From NCBI RefSeq assembly GCF_014646755.1, contig NZ_BMNW01000003.1, positions 1 through 64,000 of the forward strand: a stretch of DNA of 64,000 bases, in the 5' to 3' direction. The position numbers and the translations under genes were made by a program. The notes under the pieces are model-generated. The model did not search any database. It saw only the letters and a list, made by a program, of their open reading frames with translations, and was not told the DNA's origin. This document shows, in pieces, positions 32,685-41,487 of this stretch (its first letter is position 1; every line of letters starts with the position of its first letter). Source of the stretch: Pseudomonas asuensis. Lineage in GTDB: Bacteria > Pseudomonadota > Gammaproteobacteria > Pseudomonadales > Pseudomonadaceae.

Positions 32685-33827
32685 ATGTTTATCTTCAAAC
32701 CGCTCGCTGCTGCCGTTCTTGCGGTCGTGGCTACGCAAGCCTTCGCTGAAAGCAATACAGCCCGACAGGATCAGCACGGTGTACTCAATACGGCTACGAT
32801 CGAGCAGTCTGGGACGGGTAACTCAGCCAAACAGTCTCATAGCGGCTACGCTAACGACGTTCGCCTGATACAGGCTAATAGTCAGGCAAGTACAGCAAAA
32901 CAGGCGCAAGCGGGTAATTACAATGCCGCTACGGTCGAGCAGACTGATTCGGCCAATGCCTATTCCAATCAGTATCAATATGGCCGGAACAATCAGGCTT
33001 CTGTCTTTCAGCAGGCCTCTGATTCGGCTTCGGCCAATCAGAGCCAGACAGGTACTGCCAACGAAGCGGAAGCTGAGCAGCTAAACACTACCCAGGCGAG
33101 CTCGCGTATTACACAAAACGGCAATACCAATTGGGCGCATACGCTGCAGGAAGGCGCAGTTGCCAGCGAAGTATCCGTCACTCAGCAAGGCGACAGTCAC
33201 ACGGCCCTGCTGTGGCAACGGGATGGTTCCAATAACGTTGCGACTGTTACTCAGACAGGTAACGACACCTCAGCCAATATCTATCAGCTGGATAGCCAAG
33301 GCTCAGTGGCCATGCTTGAGGTCAGTGGCCTCAGCACTTCGGCTTATGTCACTCAGCGCGGTGTCGAGCAGCGGGCGGGTGTACGTATCGACGGCCAGAA
33401 TGGCGGCGCTCTGGTAACACAGGAAGGCGGCTATAACGAGGCAGATACCACCCAGAGTGGTTTATCGAATAGCATCGATGCCTACCAGACGGGTGAGTGG
33501 CAGGCCGTTCAGATGAGTCAGGTGGGTGACTACAACATCGGCACCGCCAGCCAGACGGGTATGGGTAATGAGCTATACGCCGACCAAGCTGGCAACAGTA
33601 ACGTCTTTTATGCAACGCAAGACGGCAATGACAACATCCTGAGCGCCTCTACTGAGGGCTCCCTCAGCGAGATAACCGTTGGGCAGCAGGGTGACCGTAA
33701 CGTGGCCTATGTAAGCCAGCTGAGCGGCTCGGACAACCACATCACGTTGCAGCAGACCGGTACTGATCTTCGCGTCAATCTGAGCCAGTCGGGTACAGGC
33801 AACCGCGTCAATCTGATCCAGCAATAA
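32685..33827 (+). CDS. Second CsgA-like curlin repeat protein (380 aa)
   Basis: Signal peptide MFIFKPLAAAVLAVVATQAFA, then curlin strands through the whole protein: ATIEQSGTGNSAKQSHSG, TVTQTGNDTSANIY, LVTQEGGYNEADT, NLSQSGTGNRVNLIQQ at the end. It has exactly the length of the protein at 6783-7925 (380 residues), a similar signal peptide (FKPLAAA) and the same closing Gln-Gln, so the two are ancient paralogues. Repeats are less regular, with acidic and aromatic substitutions that may act as gatekeepers against fast aggregation (inference). ATG 32685 follows GGAGAG; it has no adjacent curli gene but carries the shared palindrome. Confidence 0.83.
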   Translation: MFIFKPLAAAVLAVVATQAFAESNTARQDQHGVLNTATIEQSGTGNSAKQSHSGYANDVRLIQANSQASTAKQAQAGNYNAATVEQTDSANAYSNQYQYGRNNQASVFQQASDSASANQSQTGTANEAEAEQLNTTQASSRITQNGNTNWAHTLQEGAVASEVSVTQQGDSHTALLWQRDGSNNVATVTQTGNDTSANIYQLDSQGSVAMLEVSGLSTSAYVTQRGVEQRAGVRIDGQNGGALVTQEGGYNEADTTQSGLSNSIDAYQTGEWQAVQMSQVGDYNIGTASQTGMGNELYADQAGNSNVFYATQDGNDNILSASTEGSLSEITVGQQGDRNVAYVSQLSGSDNHITLQQTGTDLRVNLSQSGTGNRVNLIQQ

Positions 33828-33846
33828 CGCTTCGCTCCTACACTCT

Positions 33847-33876
33847 CATGCACTACCTGATCTCAGGTGGTGCATG
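33847..33876 (+). terminator. Hairpin terminator after the second curlin gene
   Basis: CATGCACTACCTGA (33847-33860) pairs with TCAGGTGGTGCATG (33863-33876) over 14 positions with one G-U pair. It starts 20 bases after the stop. A short T-containing stretch follows but no long T-run. Confidence 0.6.
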
Positions 33877-34115
33877 TCTAGAGCCTTTCAAACAGGGGTT
33901 TACCTGCTGCTGCATCTTTTTTTCATCGGCACTGGATTCCTGACGCGCTGTCCACATCTTTATCGAAAGGTGCGCATGCCTTGAACTGACCTGGGTCAGC
34001 GCCTTAGTGGGCTGATGGGGTTATGTTCGTGCGCAGGCGCGATCACCGAGTACGGGCAGGCCTGCTCAGGCTGTCTACTTTTGACTGTTGTCGACTGACG
34101 AGACGGTGAGGTTCG

Positions 34116-35060
34116 ATGGAATTTAAAGACTATTACGTACTGTTGGGCGTCGACCCCGGTGCAGATGAGAAAACGATCAAGTCCGCCTACCGCAAGCTGG
34201 CGCGCAAATATCATCCGGATGTGAGCAAGGAGGCGGATGCGGAAAACAAATTCAAGGAAGTGTCCGAAGCGTATGAAGTATTGAGAGATCCCGAAAAGCG
34301 CGCTGAGTACGATCAGTTGCGCCGGTATGGGCGGGCTGGACAATCATTCGAACCACCGCCTGGCTGGGATTTCAATGGCAGTTCCCAGGGGGCTGGAGGT
34401 GGGCATAACGGCGACTTCTCCGAGTTTTTCGAATCTATCTTCGGTGGCCGCTCCGGTGGCTGGGAGTGGGAGCGTAGCCGTGGGCGAAGAGGGCAAGATG
34501 TGGAAATGGAGCTGCCGTTGTTTCTGGAAGACACCCTTTCAGACGAGCCAAGAACCGTTAATTATCGTGTGCCCGCTTACAGCTCTGATGGCCGACGTCA
34601 GGAAAGCCTGGCCAAGAGCCTCAATGTTCGCATTCCAGCAGGTGTGAGTGACGGTGAGCGCATACGCCTCAAGGGGAAGGGCGCGCCAGGAGTAAATGGC
34701 GGCGCGGATGGTGATCTCTATCTGGTTATCCGGCTGGTGCCGCATCCCTTATTCGACGTAGATGGGCACGATTTGCTGCTAACTGTTCCGTTGGCTCCCT
34801 GGGAGGCTGCACTGGGGGCCAAGGTGACTATTCCTACCTTAAGCGGCAAGCTTCAGTTGACTGTTCCAGCCAATAGCCAGGCCGGTCAGCGTTTGCGCCT
34901 CAAGGGTAAAGGCTTACGAACTCGAAAGGGCGGCGCAGGGGATCTGTACGCGGTAATCAAGATTGTCATGCCCAAGGCCCATGATGAGGCGACACGAAAG
35001 CTCTGGGAGCAACTGGCGAGCAAGGCCGCGTTCAACCCTAGAAGTGAGTGGAGGGATTAA
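34116..35060 (+). CDS. cbpA: Curved DNA-binding protein / DnaJ-like co-chaperone CbpA
   Basis: A class B J-protein of 314 residues: J domain at residues 3-70 with the DnaK-activating HPD in KYHPDVS, a Gly/Phe-rich linker, and two C-terminal beta domains ([20 protein letters not shown]; then [12 protein letters not shown] and RLRLKGKGL). It lacks the zinc fingers of DnaJ. CbpA stimulates DnaK and binds curved DNA in starved cells. cbpM follows by one base, the standard arrangement. Confidence 0.92.
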   Translation: MEFKDYYVLLGVDPGADEKTIKSAYRKLARKYHPDVSKEADAENKFKEVSEAYEVLRDPEKRAEYDQLRRYGRAGQSFEPPPGWDFNGSSQGAGGGHNGDFSEFFESIFGGRSGGWEWERSRGRRGQDVEMELPLFLEDTLSDEPRTVNYRVPAYSSDGRRQESLAKSLNVRIPAGVSDGERIRLKGKGAPGVNGGADGDLYLVIRLVPHPLFDVDGHDLLLTVPLAPWEAALGAKVTIPTLSGKLQLTVPANSQAGQRLRLKGKGLRTRKGGAGDLYAVIKIVMPKAHDEATRKLWEQLASKAAFNPRSEWRD

Positions 35061-35061
35061 G

Positions 35062-35367
35062 ATGACGACCGTAATCGTGGAATTTGGCCTCGAGGAGATC
35101 AGTCACCTGGTCGACACGCCCGTCACTCACATTGTCGAGCTTGTCGAGCATGGCATTGTTGAGCCACACGGGCCAAAGCCGGAGGCATGGGTGTTTGACC
35201 TGTCTGCCTTGCACACGGTGCGGCGTGCCGTGCGGCTGCAACGAGAGCTTGAGCTGGACTGGGCAGGTACTGCGCTGGCACTTGACCTGCTGACGCAGGT
35301 GGAAAGCCTGCGTGCAGAGAACCGTATGCTTAGGCAACGGCTTGGCCGCTTCATGCACGATGAGTAA
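35062..35367 (+). CDS. cbpM: CbpA modulator CbpM
   Basis: A 101-residue MerR-like winged-helix protein that binds the J domain of CbpA and blocks it. Seen here: VEFGLEEISHLVDTPVTHIVELVEHGIVEP at the N terminus (pattern of a helix-turn-helix) and a C-terminal helix with VESLRAENRMLRQRLGR. ATG 35062 begins one base after the cbpA stop and follows GAGGGA inside cbpA. Confidence 0.88.
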   Translation: MTTVIVEFGLEEISHLVDTPVTHIVELVEHGIVEPHGPKPEAWVFDLSALHTVRRAVRLQRELELDWAGTALALDLLTQVESLRAENRMLRQRLGRFMHDE

Positions 35368-35407
35368 GTCAATGGCTCCGGACTTGATGCGCCGAAGCCT
35401 TCTTATT

Positions 35408-36106
35408 TTAGAACCAGCGGTCGTTGCGCTTTCTGCGGCCTGCAAATGAAGGCAGGATCAAGCCAGCCAGGAGACCCGCTCCGGCAATGCTGCCTCCGTA
35501 AACGAGGTAGCGCATCATGACGTCCTTGTTTTCATCGCCCAGACGTGCCTTGACGCTGCGAAGCTCGGATTGCGCATCGGTCAGCTCGGCATCAAGCTGG
35601 TGCCGTGTCTGCTCAAGCTCATCTATACGCGCCTTGCGGGCATCCATTGTTTCCTGCATGCCCTGAATGCGAGATTTCCAGCTGTCATCAATGGTCTTGA
35701 GCTTGCTGCTCAGCTCGTTTACCTGCTGTTCCAATTGCGGTACACGTTCTACCGGGCCCGGCTGTTCCTGTAGTTCGCTGGAGCGAATCCATACCAGGTC
35801 ACCGCTTTCACCGCGGATCTGACTGTAATCGCCTTGTGTATTGACCAGCTCGACTTTTTGGCCGGACTTGAGTGATCCGACGATACGATAGCCATCGGTC
35901 GGACCGCTGCGAACATAGGTGGATAGCGTATCGCTTACCCAGCGATCAGCTGCCTTGGTTTCCTGGGCATGCGCCTGCCCTAGGCCAGCCACAAGGGCGG
36001 CTCCTAGCAGGCAGGTACCCAAGGCGGAACCTTTTGAGACAATGCGTGTGCCCTTGGCTAAAGGTGTACGAGAAAAAAGGGCTACGAGAAAAGTGGGCAT
36101 AGGCAT
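35408..36106 (-). CDS. SH3-domain envelope protein (TIGR04211/YgiM type)
   Basis: About 232 residues: signal peptide (GTCLLGAALVAGLGQAHA), a bacterial SH3 domain (WVSDTLSTYVRSGPTDGYR, GDYSQIRGESGDLVWI), a long coiled coil (LEQQVNELSSKLKTIDDS to about residue 190) and a C-terminal membrane helix (YGGSIAGAGLLAGLILPSF) with a basic tail. This is the layout of E. coli YgiM and its relatives, anchored to the inner membrane with the SH3 domain in the periplasm. The precise start is uncertain: ATG 36106 or 36100; no strong ribosome site is seen. It is convergent with cbpM, 40 bases apart. Confidence 0.85.
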   Translation of the reverse strand: MPMPTFLVALFSRTPLAKGTRIVSKGSALGTCLLGAALVAGLGQAHAQETKAADRWVSDTLSTYVRSGPTDGYRIVGSLKSGQKVELVNTQGDYSQIRGESGDLVWIRSSELQEQPGPVERVPQLEQQVNELSSKLKTIDDSWKSRIQGMQETMDARKARIDELEQTRHQLDAELTDAQSELRSVKARLGDENKDVMMRYLVYGGSIAGAGLLAGLILPSFAGRRKRNDRWF

Positions 36107-36145
36107 TAAATGGTCATGTAATAAAAGTGTGAGAGCCTGGGACAA

Positions 36146-36621
36146 AAGGCCATCTTTTGGAAAAGGCCGTACCGTAACAAGCTCTGCCTACGATCAGCAA
36201 TCGAATCATGCAGAGTTTGTGCATGGGTCACGCCTTGTCAGAGCCGCCAGCAGGATACCTGCCGAATTCTGGCCAAGACCTGAACGATCCATACATTTTT
36301 AAGCCAAGAAGACGAAATATATTTCCTGATGCGTCTGCTTGGTGCCTTTGACTAATGGCTTATACACCACTGGCCAATCTATGGCCTGGCCGACAAGAGG
36401 TGTGCGACCTTATGGGTTAGCAGAGGTTTCCGTCATCGCATAAGGCACGCCTGAAACTGTGAAATAGTTTGAAAATAGCGCTGGAATTAACCTGTTTCCA
36501 TGACTGTGCTGAGTTCAGCAAAAGGCATGGTCGTTGGCATCCCTATCTGTTTTGATCGGCCTGGCTTGTCCTTATCCTGACCTGGCGCTTGCGGGTCTCC
36601 GTACGGCAGATCAATCCGACC
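36146..36621. other. Intergenic region without a recognisable gene
   Basis: About 475 bases upstream of the SH3-protein gene. No coding-like frame with a ribosome site was found on either strand. It should contain the SH3-protein promoter at its left end. The structured elements at 36622-36733 border it on the right. Confidence 0.4.
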
Positions 36622-36683
36622 CGGAGGCAACGGTTATTACCAGTAGCACTAGCGCCTACTAAGAAGCTAAGAGGTTGCCTCCG
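36622..36683. ncRNA. Candidate structured RNA or cruciform element
   Basis: CGGAGGCAAC (36622-36631) and GTTGCCTCCG (36674-36683) form a perfect 10-bp outer stem. Inside lies a second pairing, AGTAG (36642-36646) with CTACT (36656-36660). No open frame covers it. It could be a small RNA, a leader fragment or a DNA repeat; strand and function are unknown. Confidence 0.3.
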
Positions 36684-36698
36684 CTGTTAATGGTTCTG

Positions 36699-36733
36699 GA
36701 AAAGCATGATTGATCGTCTCAGCCATGCTTTTC
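36699..36733. terminator. Terminator-like hairpin downstream of nudK copy 1
   Basis: GAAAAGCATG (36699-36708) pairs with CATGCTTTTC (36724-36733). On the minus strand it lies 32 bases after the end of the NudK-like gene, with T-rich sequence in its stem end. It may terminate in both directions. Confidence 0.55.
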
Positions 36734-36764
36734 TGGTCTGATCGGAGCCGAGAACGGTGAGGTT

Positions 36765-37355
36765 TTAGCGCTCCGAGAACAAATAGAGAGCTGCATAATG
36801 CACCAGCATAATGGTTTTGGCGTCCAGGATTTGACCGGCGCGTATCATGTCCATCAACTCATCGAAGCCGAACTCCATTACTTCGATGTCTTCACCCTCA
36901 TCAGCCAGTCCACCACCTTCGCCTTGGCGTGTATGGGTATCGTATTCCGCGGCGAAAAAGTAAAGCTTTTCCGTGACCGAGCCAGGGCTCATATACGCTT
37001 CAAACAGCTTGGTGACATGATGTAGGCGATACCCGGTTTCTTCCTCGATTTCAGCGCGGATACGCTCCTCTGGCTCTGCATTTTCGAGCAGGCCTGCTGG
37101 CGTTTCGATCAACATGCCGTCCGGAATGCCGTTGAGATAAGTCGGCAGGCGGAACTGCCGGATCAGGACAATCGTGCGGCGCTCCAGGTTGTATAACAGT
37201 ACCGTTGCGCCGTTGCCACGATCATAGGTTTCGCGGGTATGTTGTTGCCGGGTTCCATCACGCCGTTGGTATTCCAAGGTGTACTTGGTCAGTACGCCCC
37301 AGTCATTGGCGAGAATGTGTGAATCGAGGATACGAATGGGCGACGAGTCGGTCAT
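36765..37355 (-). CDS. nudK: NudK-like Nudix hydrolase, copy 1
   Basis: A 196-residue Nudix pyrophosphatase close to E. coli NudK, which hydrolyses GDP-mannose. Shared features are TRETYDRGNGATVLLYN, VLIRQFRLPTYLNG, ETPAGLLENAEPEERIR and the Nudix-box end EIEEETGYR (about residues 103-111), then LFEAYMSPGSVTEKLYFF. Family members dimerise and may also act on ADP-ribose. A diverged paralogue is encoded at 43489-44088 in this window. The gene stands alone on the minus strand and is followed by a hairpin. Confidence 0.87.
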   Translation of the reverse strand: MTDSSPIRILDSHILANDWGVLTKYTLEYQRRDGTRQQHTRETYDRGNGATVLLYNLERRTIVLIRQFRLPTYLNGIPDGMLIETPAGLLENAEPEERIRAEIEEETGYRLHHVTKLFEAYMSPGSVTEKLYFFAAEYDTHTRQGEGGGLADEGEDIEVMEFGFDELMDMIRAGQILDAKTIMLVHYAALYLFSER

Positions 37356-37503
37356 GAATGGTTCTCGAAAATAATATTCAGGCAGGGCGGGTATTGGGCT
37401 TAGCCTCTAGGGCCGGAGGCTTATTCTAAAGAGAATGGCAGTGCATTTTGGCAGAGGTGTGTCAGAAGGAGAAACCGGCACAGTGGCCGGTTCCAGAGTG
37501 GTA

Positions 37504-37872
37504 TCACGGCTTGGCTACATGCCAGACGCCACCTTTGGCGTCACCGGTCTTGTCACCGGGCTGCTTGTCCTGAATAAAGGTGTATAGCGGCTTGCCCTTA
37601 TAGGTCCATTGCATGGCGCCGTCTTCACGTTCAATGACGGTCCAGGCATCCGAAGGTTTTGTGCCAGCCTCTGCTTCCACTTTGAGTGGTGGCCAGTTCT
37701 CCGCACATTTGCCGTTACACCTTGAAATGCCCTCGTTGTCTTTATCGTACGTGTATAACGTCCTGCCCTGGCTATCGATCAGTACACCGCCTTTTTCCAG
37801 TGCCGGGGAGGCTGCCAGAGCTGTAGTAGAAGCAAAAAGGGCGGTTGCGACAAGCAGAGCTTTGACAGTCAT
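37504..37872 (-). CDS. Secreted COG4315-type repeat protein (Secreted_repeat family)
   Basis: 122 residues with a signal peptide (MTVKALLVATALFASTTALA). The mature part has the two repeats of this family: GVLIDSQGRTLYTYDKDN, then CNGKCAENWPPLKV, and AMQWTYKGKPLYTFIQDKQPGD with a closing GGVWHV. The pattern Y-x-[FWY]-x-x-D defines the family, whose function is unknown; the Cys pair CNGKC may bind metal or form a disulfide. ATG 37872 follows GGAGAC. A short GC-rich hairpin (37473-37492) lies just after the stop and may end the transcript. Confidence 0.85.
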   Translation of the reverse strand: MTVKALLVATALFASTTALAASPALEKGGVLIDSQGRTLYTYDKDNEGISRCNGKCAENWPPLKVEAEAGTKPSDAWTVIEREDGAMQWTYKGKPLYTFIQDKQPGDKTGDAKGGVWHVAKP

Positions 37873-38007
37873 GGTGGTCTCCGTGGATAAACGACTGGTT
37901 ATAAGCAGTATCCTTATCACCTACACACGGACCGTCGGCGCGAGAGAGCGTTCCTAGTCATTCCGACTCAGGTACCTTTTCGGTACGCCTTGTAAGGCAC
38001 GCTTTAT

Positions 38008-38232
38008 CTATAAGTTGGCAACCAGTTTGCCAATGGCATCAAGTGCCAGTGCAAGCAGGGCGGCAACGCCAATAGAGCACACAACCAGAGTCTTACCCCA
38101 CCATACGCTCCACTTCACGAGGCCGACTACGATACCAACGGCACAAAGCAAAAAACCGAGCTGAAGATAATAGGTCGTCCAGGCCAGAGCCTGGATAAAC
38201 AGCAGCCATAGCTCGTTGAATTCCTGATACAT
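38008..38232 (-). CDS. Small inner-membrane protein with two helices
   Basis: 74 residues, MYQEFNELWLLFIQALAWTT at the start, with two hydrophobic helices (YLQLGFLLCAVGIVVGLVKW-like, and LVVCSIGVAALLALALDAIG). I do not recognise the family. The start at 38232 is backed by CAGGAG; an earlier in-frame start adds ten charged residues without a ribosome site. It is monocistronic, divergent from the glycosyltransferase gene. Confidence 0.6.
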   Translation of the reverse strand: MYQEFNELWLLFIQALAWTTYYLQLGFLLCAVGIVVGLVKWSVWWGKTLVVCSIGVAALLALALDAIGKLVANL

Positions 38233-38481
38233 CACATGCTCCTGTCTCCGATCAGGCAACACTATCGCACGTCTGGCTGGAAAACCGGGTATCCCTGTAC
38301 CGCCTGTGTGACGATGCTGAGAGACAGCCGCGCTCAGGTTGATAGAAATATCTCCTTACAGCCTAAATGGCAGCAGCTTAACGAAAGGCGCATAGATCCA
38401 TTTCGGTTAAGCAAACCTTAAGGATGAGCTTGCTAGTCTGCTAAAAATTTTGGGTTCGACATTACATTCGGGAGAAATCGA

Positions 38482-39315
38482 ATGGGATGGGGCGACGAGC
38501 TGATGGCTGTGGGTCAGGCCCGGGTGCATTATGAAAAGACCCGGCAGAAAGTGCTTTTTGTCGACAGTGAAGGGCAGCCGCGCTGGTCAGAGATCTGGGA
38601 GAACAGTCCTTATATTCTCAGGCAGCCGGAGCCAGGGTGCGCCATAATTTGCAACGCACCCAAGAGTCGCCCTTATATCTATCGCAAGAACAAGAAGATC
38701 TGTGAATGGCAGCCGTTTGACCTAGTACCCGGCGAGATCTTCTTTTCTGCTCAGGAGCTGGCGTTCGGCCGGGAGCATGCACGGGGCTCGATTGTCATTG
38801 AGCCTAATACCAAGGTTTCTGATTCTAACAAGGCCTGGCCTTGGGAGCGCTGGGAGCAACTGGCCCGGTACGGCTTTGATTTTGTACAGCTAGGGCCTGA
38901 AGGAACGCGTTTGCTTCCCGGTGTGCGGCATATCGTGACGGCAAGCTTTCGCGAGGCGGCTGCTGTATTGGCTCATGCCCGTGGCTTTGTAGGCGCTGAA
39001 GGCGGTATGCATCACGCAGCGGCAGCGGTTTCTACCCCTGCTGTGGTGCTGTTTTCTGAGTTTATTTCACCTCGGATCACAGGCTATCTAGGCCATATCA
39101 ATCTCTATCAGGGCAAGACCCCCCTCGGTAATGGTGCGCGGTTACCCTGCAAGAAGTGTCAGGCTTCCATGCAGGCTATTACTGTCGAACAGGTGGTGTC
39201 GGCATTGAACGAGCTGATGTCTGTTGGTTCAGCGGTAAGGCCTGGCGTTGCCACAGCACATCGGCCCGCTGAGAGTAGGGCGGACAAAGCTCATTCACAG
39301 ACGCTCTTTGCCTAA
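38482..39315 (+). CDS. Glycosyltransferase family 9-like protein
   Basis: 277 residues. The C-terminal half has the family 9 (heptosyltransferase) pattern: SIVIEPNTKVSDSNKAWPWE for nucleotide-sugar binding and GFVGAEGGMHHAAAAVSTP-AVVLFSEF near residues 168-195. The N-terminal half is shorter than in LPS heptosyltransferases. A cysteine pair, PCKKCQ, follows. Proteins of this kind can add sugars to LPS or other surface glycans, but no LPS gene is nearby. ATG 38482 follows CGGGAGAAATCGA. The last 35 residues are low-complexity and polar. Confidence 0.7.
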   Translation: MGWGDELMAVGQARVHYEKTRQKVLFVDSEGQPRWSEIWENSPYILRQPEPGCAIICNAPKSRPYIYRKNKKICEWQPFDLVPGEIFFSAQELAFGREHARGSIVIEPNTKVSDSNKAWPWERWEQLARYGFDFVQLGPEGTRLLPGVRHIVTASFREAAAVLAHARGFVGAEGGMHHAAAAVSTPAVVLFSEFISPRITGYLGHINLYQGKTPLGNGARLPCKKCQASMQAITVEQVVSALNELMSVGSAVRPGVATAHRPAESRADKAHSQTLFA

Positions 39316-39741
39316 TTACACAGCGGTACCTGCGGTTTATTGGCAGAGTGCTTCGATTAACGTGGAGCAACGAGCTGATTGCGTTGCTCCATGCGATGAC
39401 GCTGACTCCCAGGCTATTCAGTGGTTTTCAATTGATAAGCGCTGCCATAAGGCTGCGCTTGATCCGAAGGGGGCATCGTCTGCGCCTCCAGCTTCCACAG
39501 TAAGTCTTGTATCCTTGCATCGAGACCGAAACGGCAGGCATGAGTCGTTACTCTTTTTCCTGCTATGCCGTTAAGGTAGAGCCTCGCATAAATATGTTCA
39601 GTATTTCCCGCTGCAGGCCTCAACAGGGCACAATAGCGCTTCACTGAGCGCGGCTGCGGTTAGTGGCTTTTCCTGTTTTAAGACAATGACTCATGGAACA
39701 GGCTGCCTTTGTAAGGCGGCTTTATCAACGTATAGGACATC
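39316..39741. other. Intergenic region with a hairpin and a doubtful small frame
   Basis: TGGAGCAACG (39363-39372) pairs perfectly with CGTTGCTCCA (39382-39391), probably ending the glycosyltransferase transcript although no T-run follows. On the minus strand a 76-codon frame (39414-39644) has a protein-like end (LDARIQDLLWKLEAQ) but only a GTG start without a ribosome site; I leave it uncalled. Confidence 0.4.
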
Positions 39742-40752
39742 ATGCCCGTATTCACGCCTCGTCAGATTCTGCTGGGTAGTTGGTTCATTATCCTGGCTAG
39801 CCTTATGTTGGTTTTTCCGCTGGGATTGGTTCCCAGTCTGTTCGCCGGTCTGCTGGTGTTCGAGCTAGCCAACATGCTGGAGCCTCGTCTGCAGGGGCTC
39901 ATTTCTGGCGACCGGGCCCGTATCGTAGCGGTAGCTCTGCTGGTGACATTGGTTGTTTGCGTATTGGCTGTATTTTTTGCTGGGGCGATCAGTTTTGTGC
40001 TCCATGAGGCTCGCAACCCCGGCAGTCTGATCGATAAATTCATGGCCTTGACTGAGCGTGCACGTGGACAGTTACCGCTTGCGCTGGATAAATACCTGCC
40101 TGCTAGTGCCGAGGATTTTCGTCATTCGGTCAATGAATGGTTGAGGGCTCATGTGGGCGAGCTGCAAACCATCGGCAAGGATGCGATACACACCTTTGTT
40201 ACCCTGGTAATTGGTCTGATTCTCGGCGCTGCGGTCGCCCTGCAGCGCAAGCGCAGTCGCGCGCATGAGCGTCCGTTGTCTACGGCTCTGCTGGATCGTG
40301 TGGCACTTCTGTCCGAAGCATTCCGCAATGTGGTGTTTGCCCAGGTAAAGATCTCTTTTATCAATACCATTCTGACGGCCGTCTTCCTGGCCGGTGTGCT
40401 GCCGCTCTGTGGCATCCACTTGCCGTTGATTAAGACCATGATCGTGGCGACGTTCATTCTGGGGCTGCTGCCCGTAATCGGGAATTTGCTCTCTAATACC
40501 CTGATTCTGATCGTAGGGCTTTCGGTTTCGCTTTGGGTGGCAGTCTCCGTAGGGTGCTATCTGGTCGCTATCCATAAGCTTGAGTATTTCCTCAATGCGC
40601 GCATTGTCGGAGGGCAAATCAAGGCCCGCTCCTGGGAGTTATTGTTGGCCATGCTGGTTTTTGAATCGGCTTTCGGCTTACCAGGACTTGTGGCGGCGCC
40701 TATCTATTACGCCTATCTCAAAAGTGAGCTGACGCGAGCAGATCTGGTGTAA
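39742..40752 (+). CDS. AI-2E family transporter (PerM/YdiK type)
   Basis: A 336-residue inner-membrane protein of the AI-2E exporter superfamily (Pfam 01594). About seven to eight helices: two at the N terminus (QILLGSWFIILASLMLVFP, FAGLLVFELA), one near residue 75, a long amphipathic region rich in Arg and Glu, and a C-terminal group with FINTILTAVFLAGVL, IVATFILGLLPVIGNLL and IVGGQIKARSWELLLAML. Members exchange small molecules or sodium for protons; the substrate here is unknown. ATG 39742 follows AGGA. Confidence 0.82.
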   Translation: MPVFTPRQILLGSWFIILASLMLVFPLGLVPSLFAGLLVFELANMLEPRLQGLISGDRARIVAVALLVTLVVCVLAVFFAGAISFVLHEARNPGSLIDKFMALTERARGQLPLALDKYLPASAEDFRHSVNEWLRAHVGELQTIGKDAIHTFVTLVIGLILGAAVALQRKRSRAHERPLSTALLDRVALLSEAFRNVVFAQVKISFINTILTAVFLAGVLPLCGIHLPLIKTMIVATFILGLLPVIGNLLSNTLILIVGLSVSLWVAVSVGCYLVAIHKLEYFLNARIVGGQIKARSWELLLAMLVFESAFGLPGLVAAPIYYAYLKSELTRADLV

Positions 40753-40866
40753 ACGAGTCATAGATGTCATTGGTCGGCTATGGCAAATGATGTTGCGCTG
40801 GCCTCTTGTTATCGGTGCGGGTGTACCCATATCAACAGGATGTCTCACAGCTAATGGGAGAGTCCT

Positions 40867-41133
40867 ATGGCCAGTGGTTGGGCAAACGACGGTGCGGTTC
40901 AGGAGCAGATCGACAGCACTATTGAAGATGCTATCCAGCGCGCTCGAAGCCAGATGGGGCGTGGTGAAAGCCTGACGCACTGCGAAGAGTGCGATGCGGT
41001 TATTCCCGAGGCTCGACGCCAAGCAGTAAAGGGTGTGCGCTTGTGCGTTAACTGTCAGGCCGCGCACGACAAGGAGCAGGCCAGATTCAGCGGCTATAAC
41101 CGACGCGGCAGTAAGGACAGTCAGCTACGCTAA
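40867..41133 (+). CDS. DksA/TraR-family C4 zinc-finger protein (YbiI type)
   Basis: 88 residues. The four cysteines CEECDAVIPEARRQAVKGVRL-C-V-N-C, that is C-x2-C then C-x2-C, form the zinc finger of DksA/TraR proteins, near residues 40-64. It lacks the long coiled coil of DksA and is in the size range of YbiI and TraR. The N-terminal helix (VQEQIDSTIEDAIQRARSQ) is followed by RGESLTHCEEC. TraR-like proteins bind RNA polymerase through the secondary channel; whether this one does cannot be said. ATG 40867 follows GGGAGAG. Confidence 0.85.
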   Translation: MASGWANDGAVQEQIDSTIEDAIQRARSQMGRGESLTHCEECDAVIPEARRQAVKGVRLCVNCQAAHDKEQARFSGYNRRGSKDSQLR

Positions 41134-41487
41134 AGAGCAGTAGGGAGCAAGGCAATAGAGCCACCTTGCTGCTCGTTAAAGCCTTTTAAATATAGGGCTT
41201 GCCAGCGCACGCTAGCATCTTTCTGAGGATTTATGATCTTGCCTTTTTAAAAGGCAACGCTTTACTGTTCGGTTTTTATTGTTGCCGTCAGTCACCCACT
41301 CTCAAAAAACCATTCCCTCCCCGTAAAGTTCTTCTTCTGTCCGTCGATACGCGTTGCACTACTTATTCGTTTACTCAAAGAACGTCTAGACGCTAGCTGT
41401 GCCCCTGCATTTAGGGTTATCGCTTAATCATCTCCAGATCTCTTTGCAGCATCTCTTCTAGTCGCGGAATTCGAGGCACGTTACGTT
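41134..41487. other. Intergenic region with a short terminator
   Basis: AGCAAGG (41146-41152) pairs with CCTTGCT (41164-41170) just after the zinc-finger gene, with T-containing sequence beyond; a likely terminator. The remaining 300 bases up to the chemoreceptor gene show no gene and should hold its promoter. Confidence 0.45.

Noticed and set aside
39414-39644. A 76-codon minus-strand frame after the glycosyltransferase gene
   Set aside because: The end looks protein-like, but only a GTG start without ribosome site is available, so evidence is too thin.
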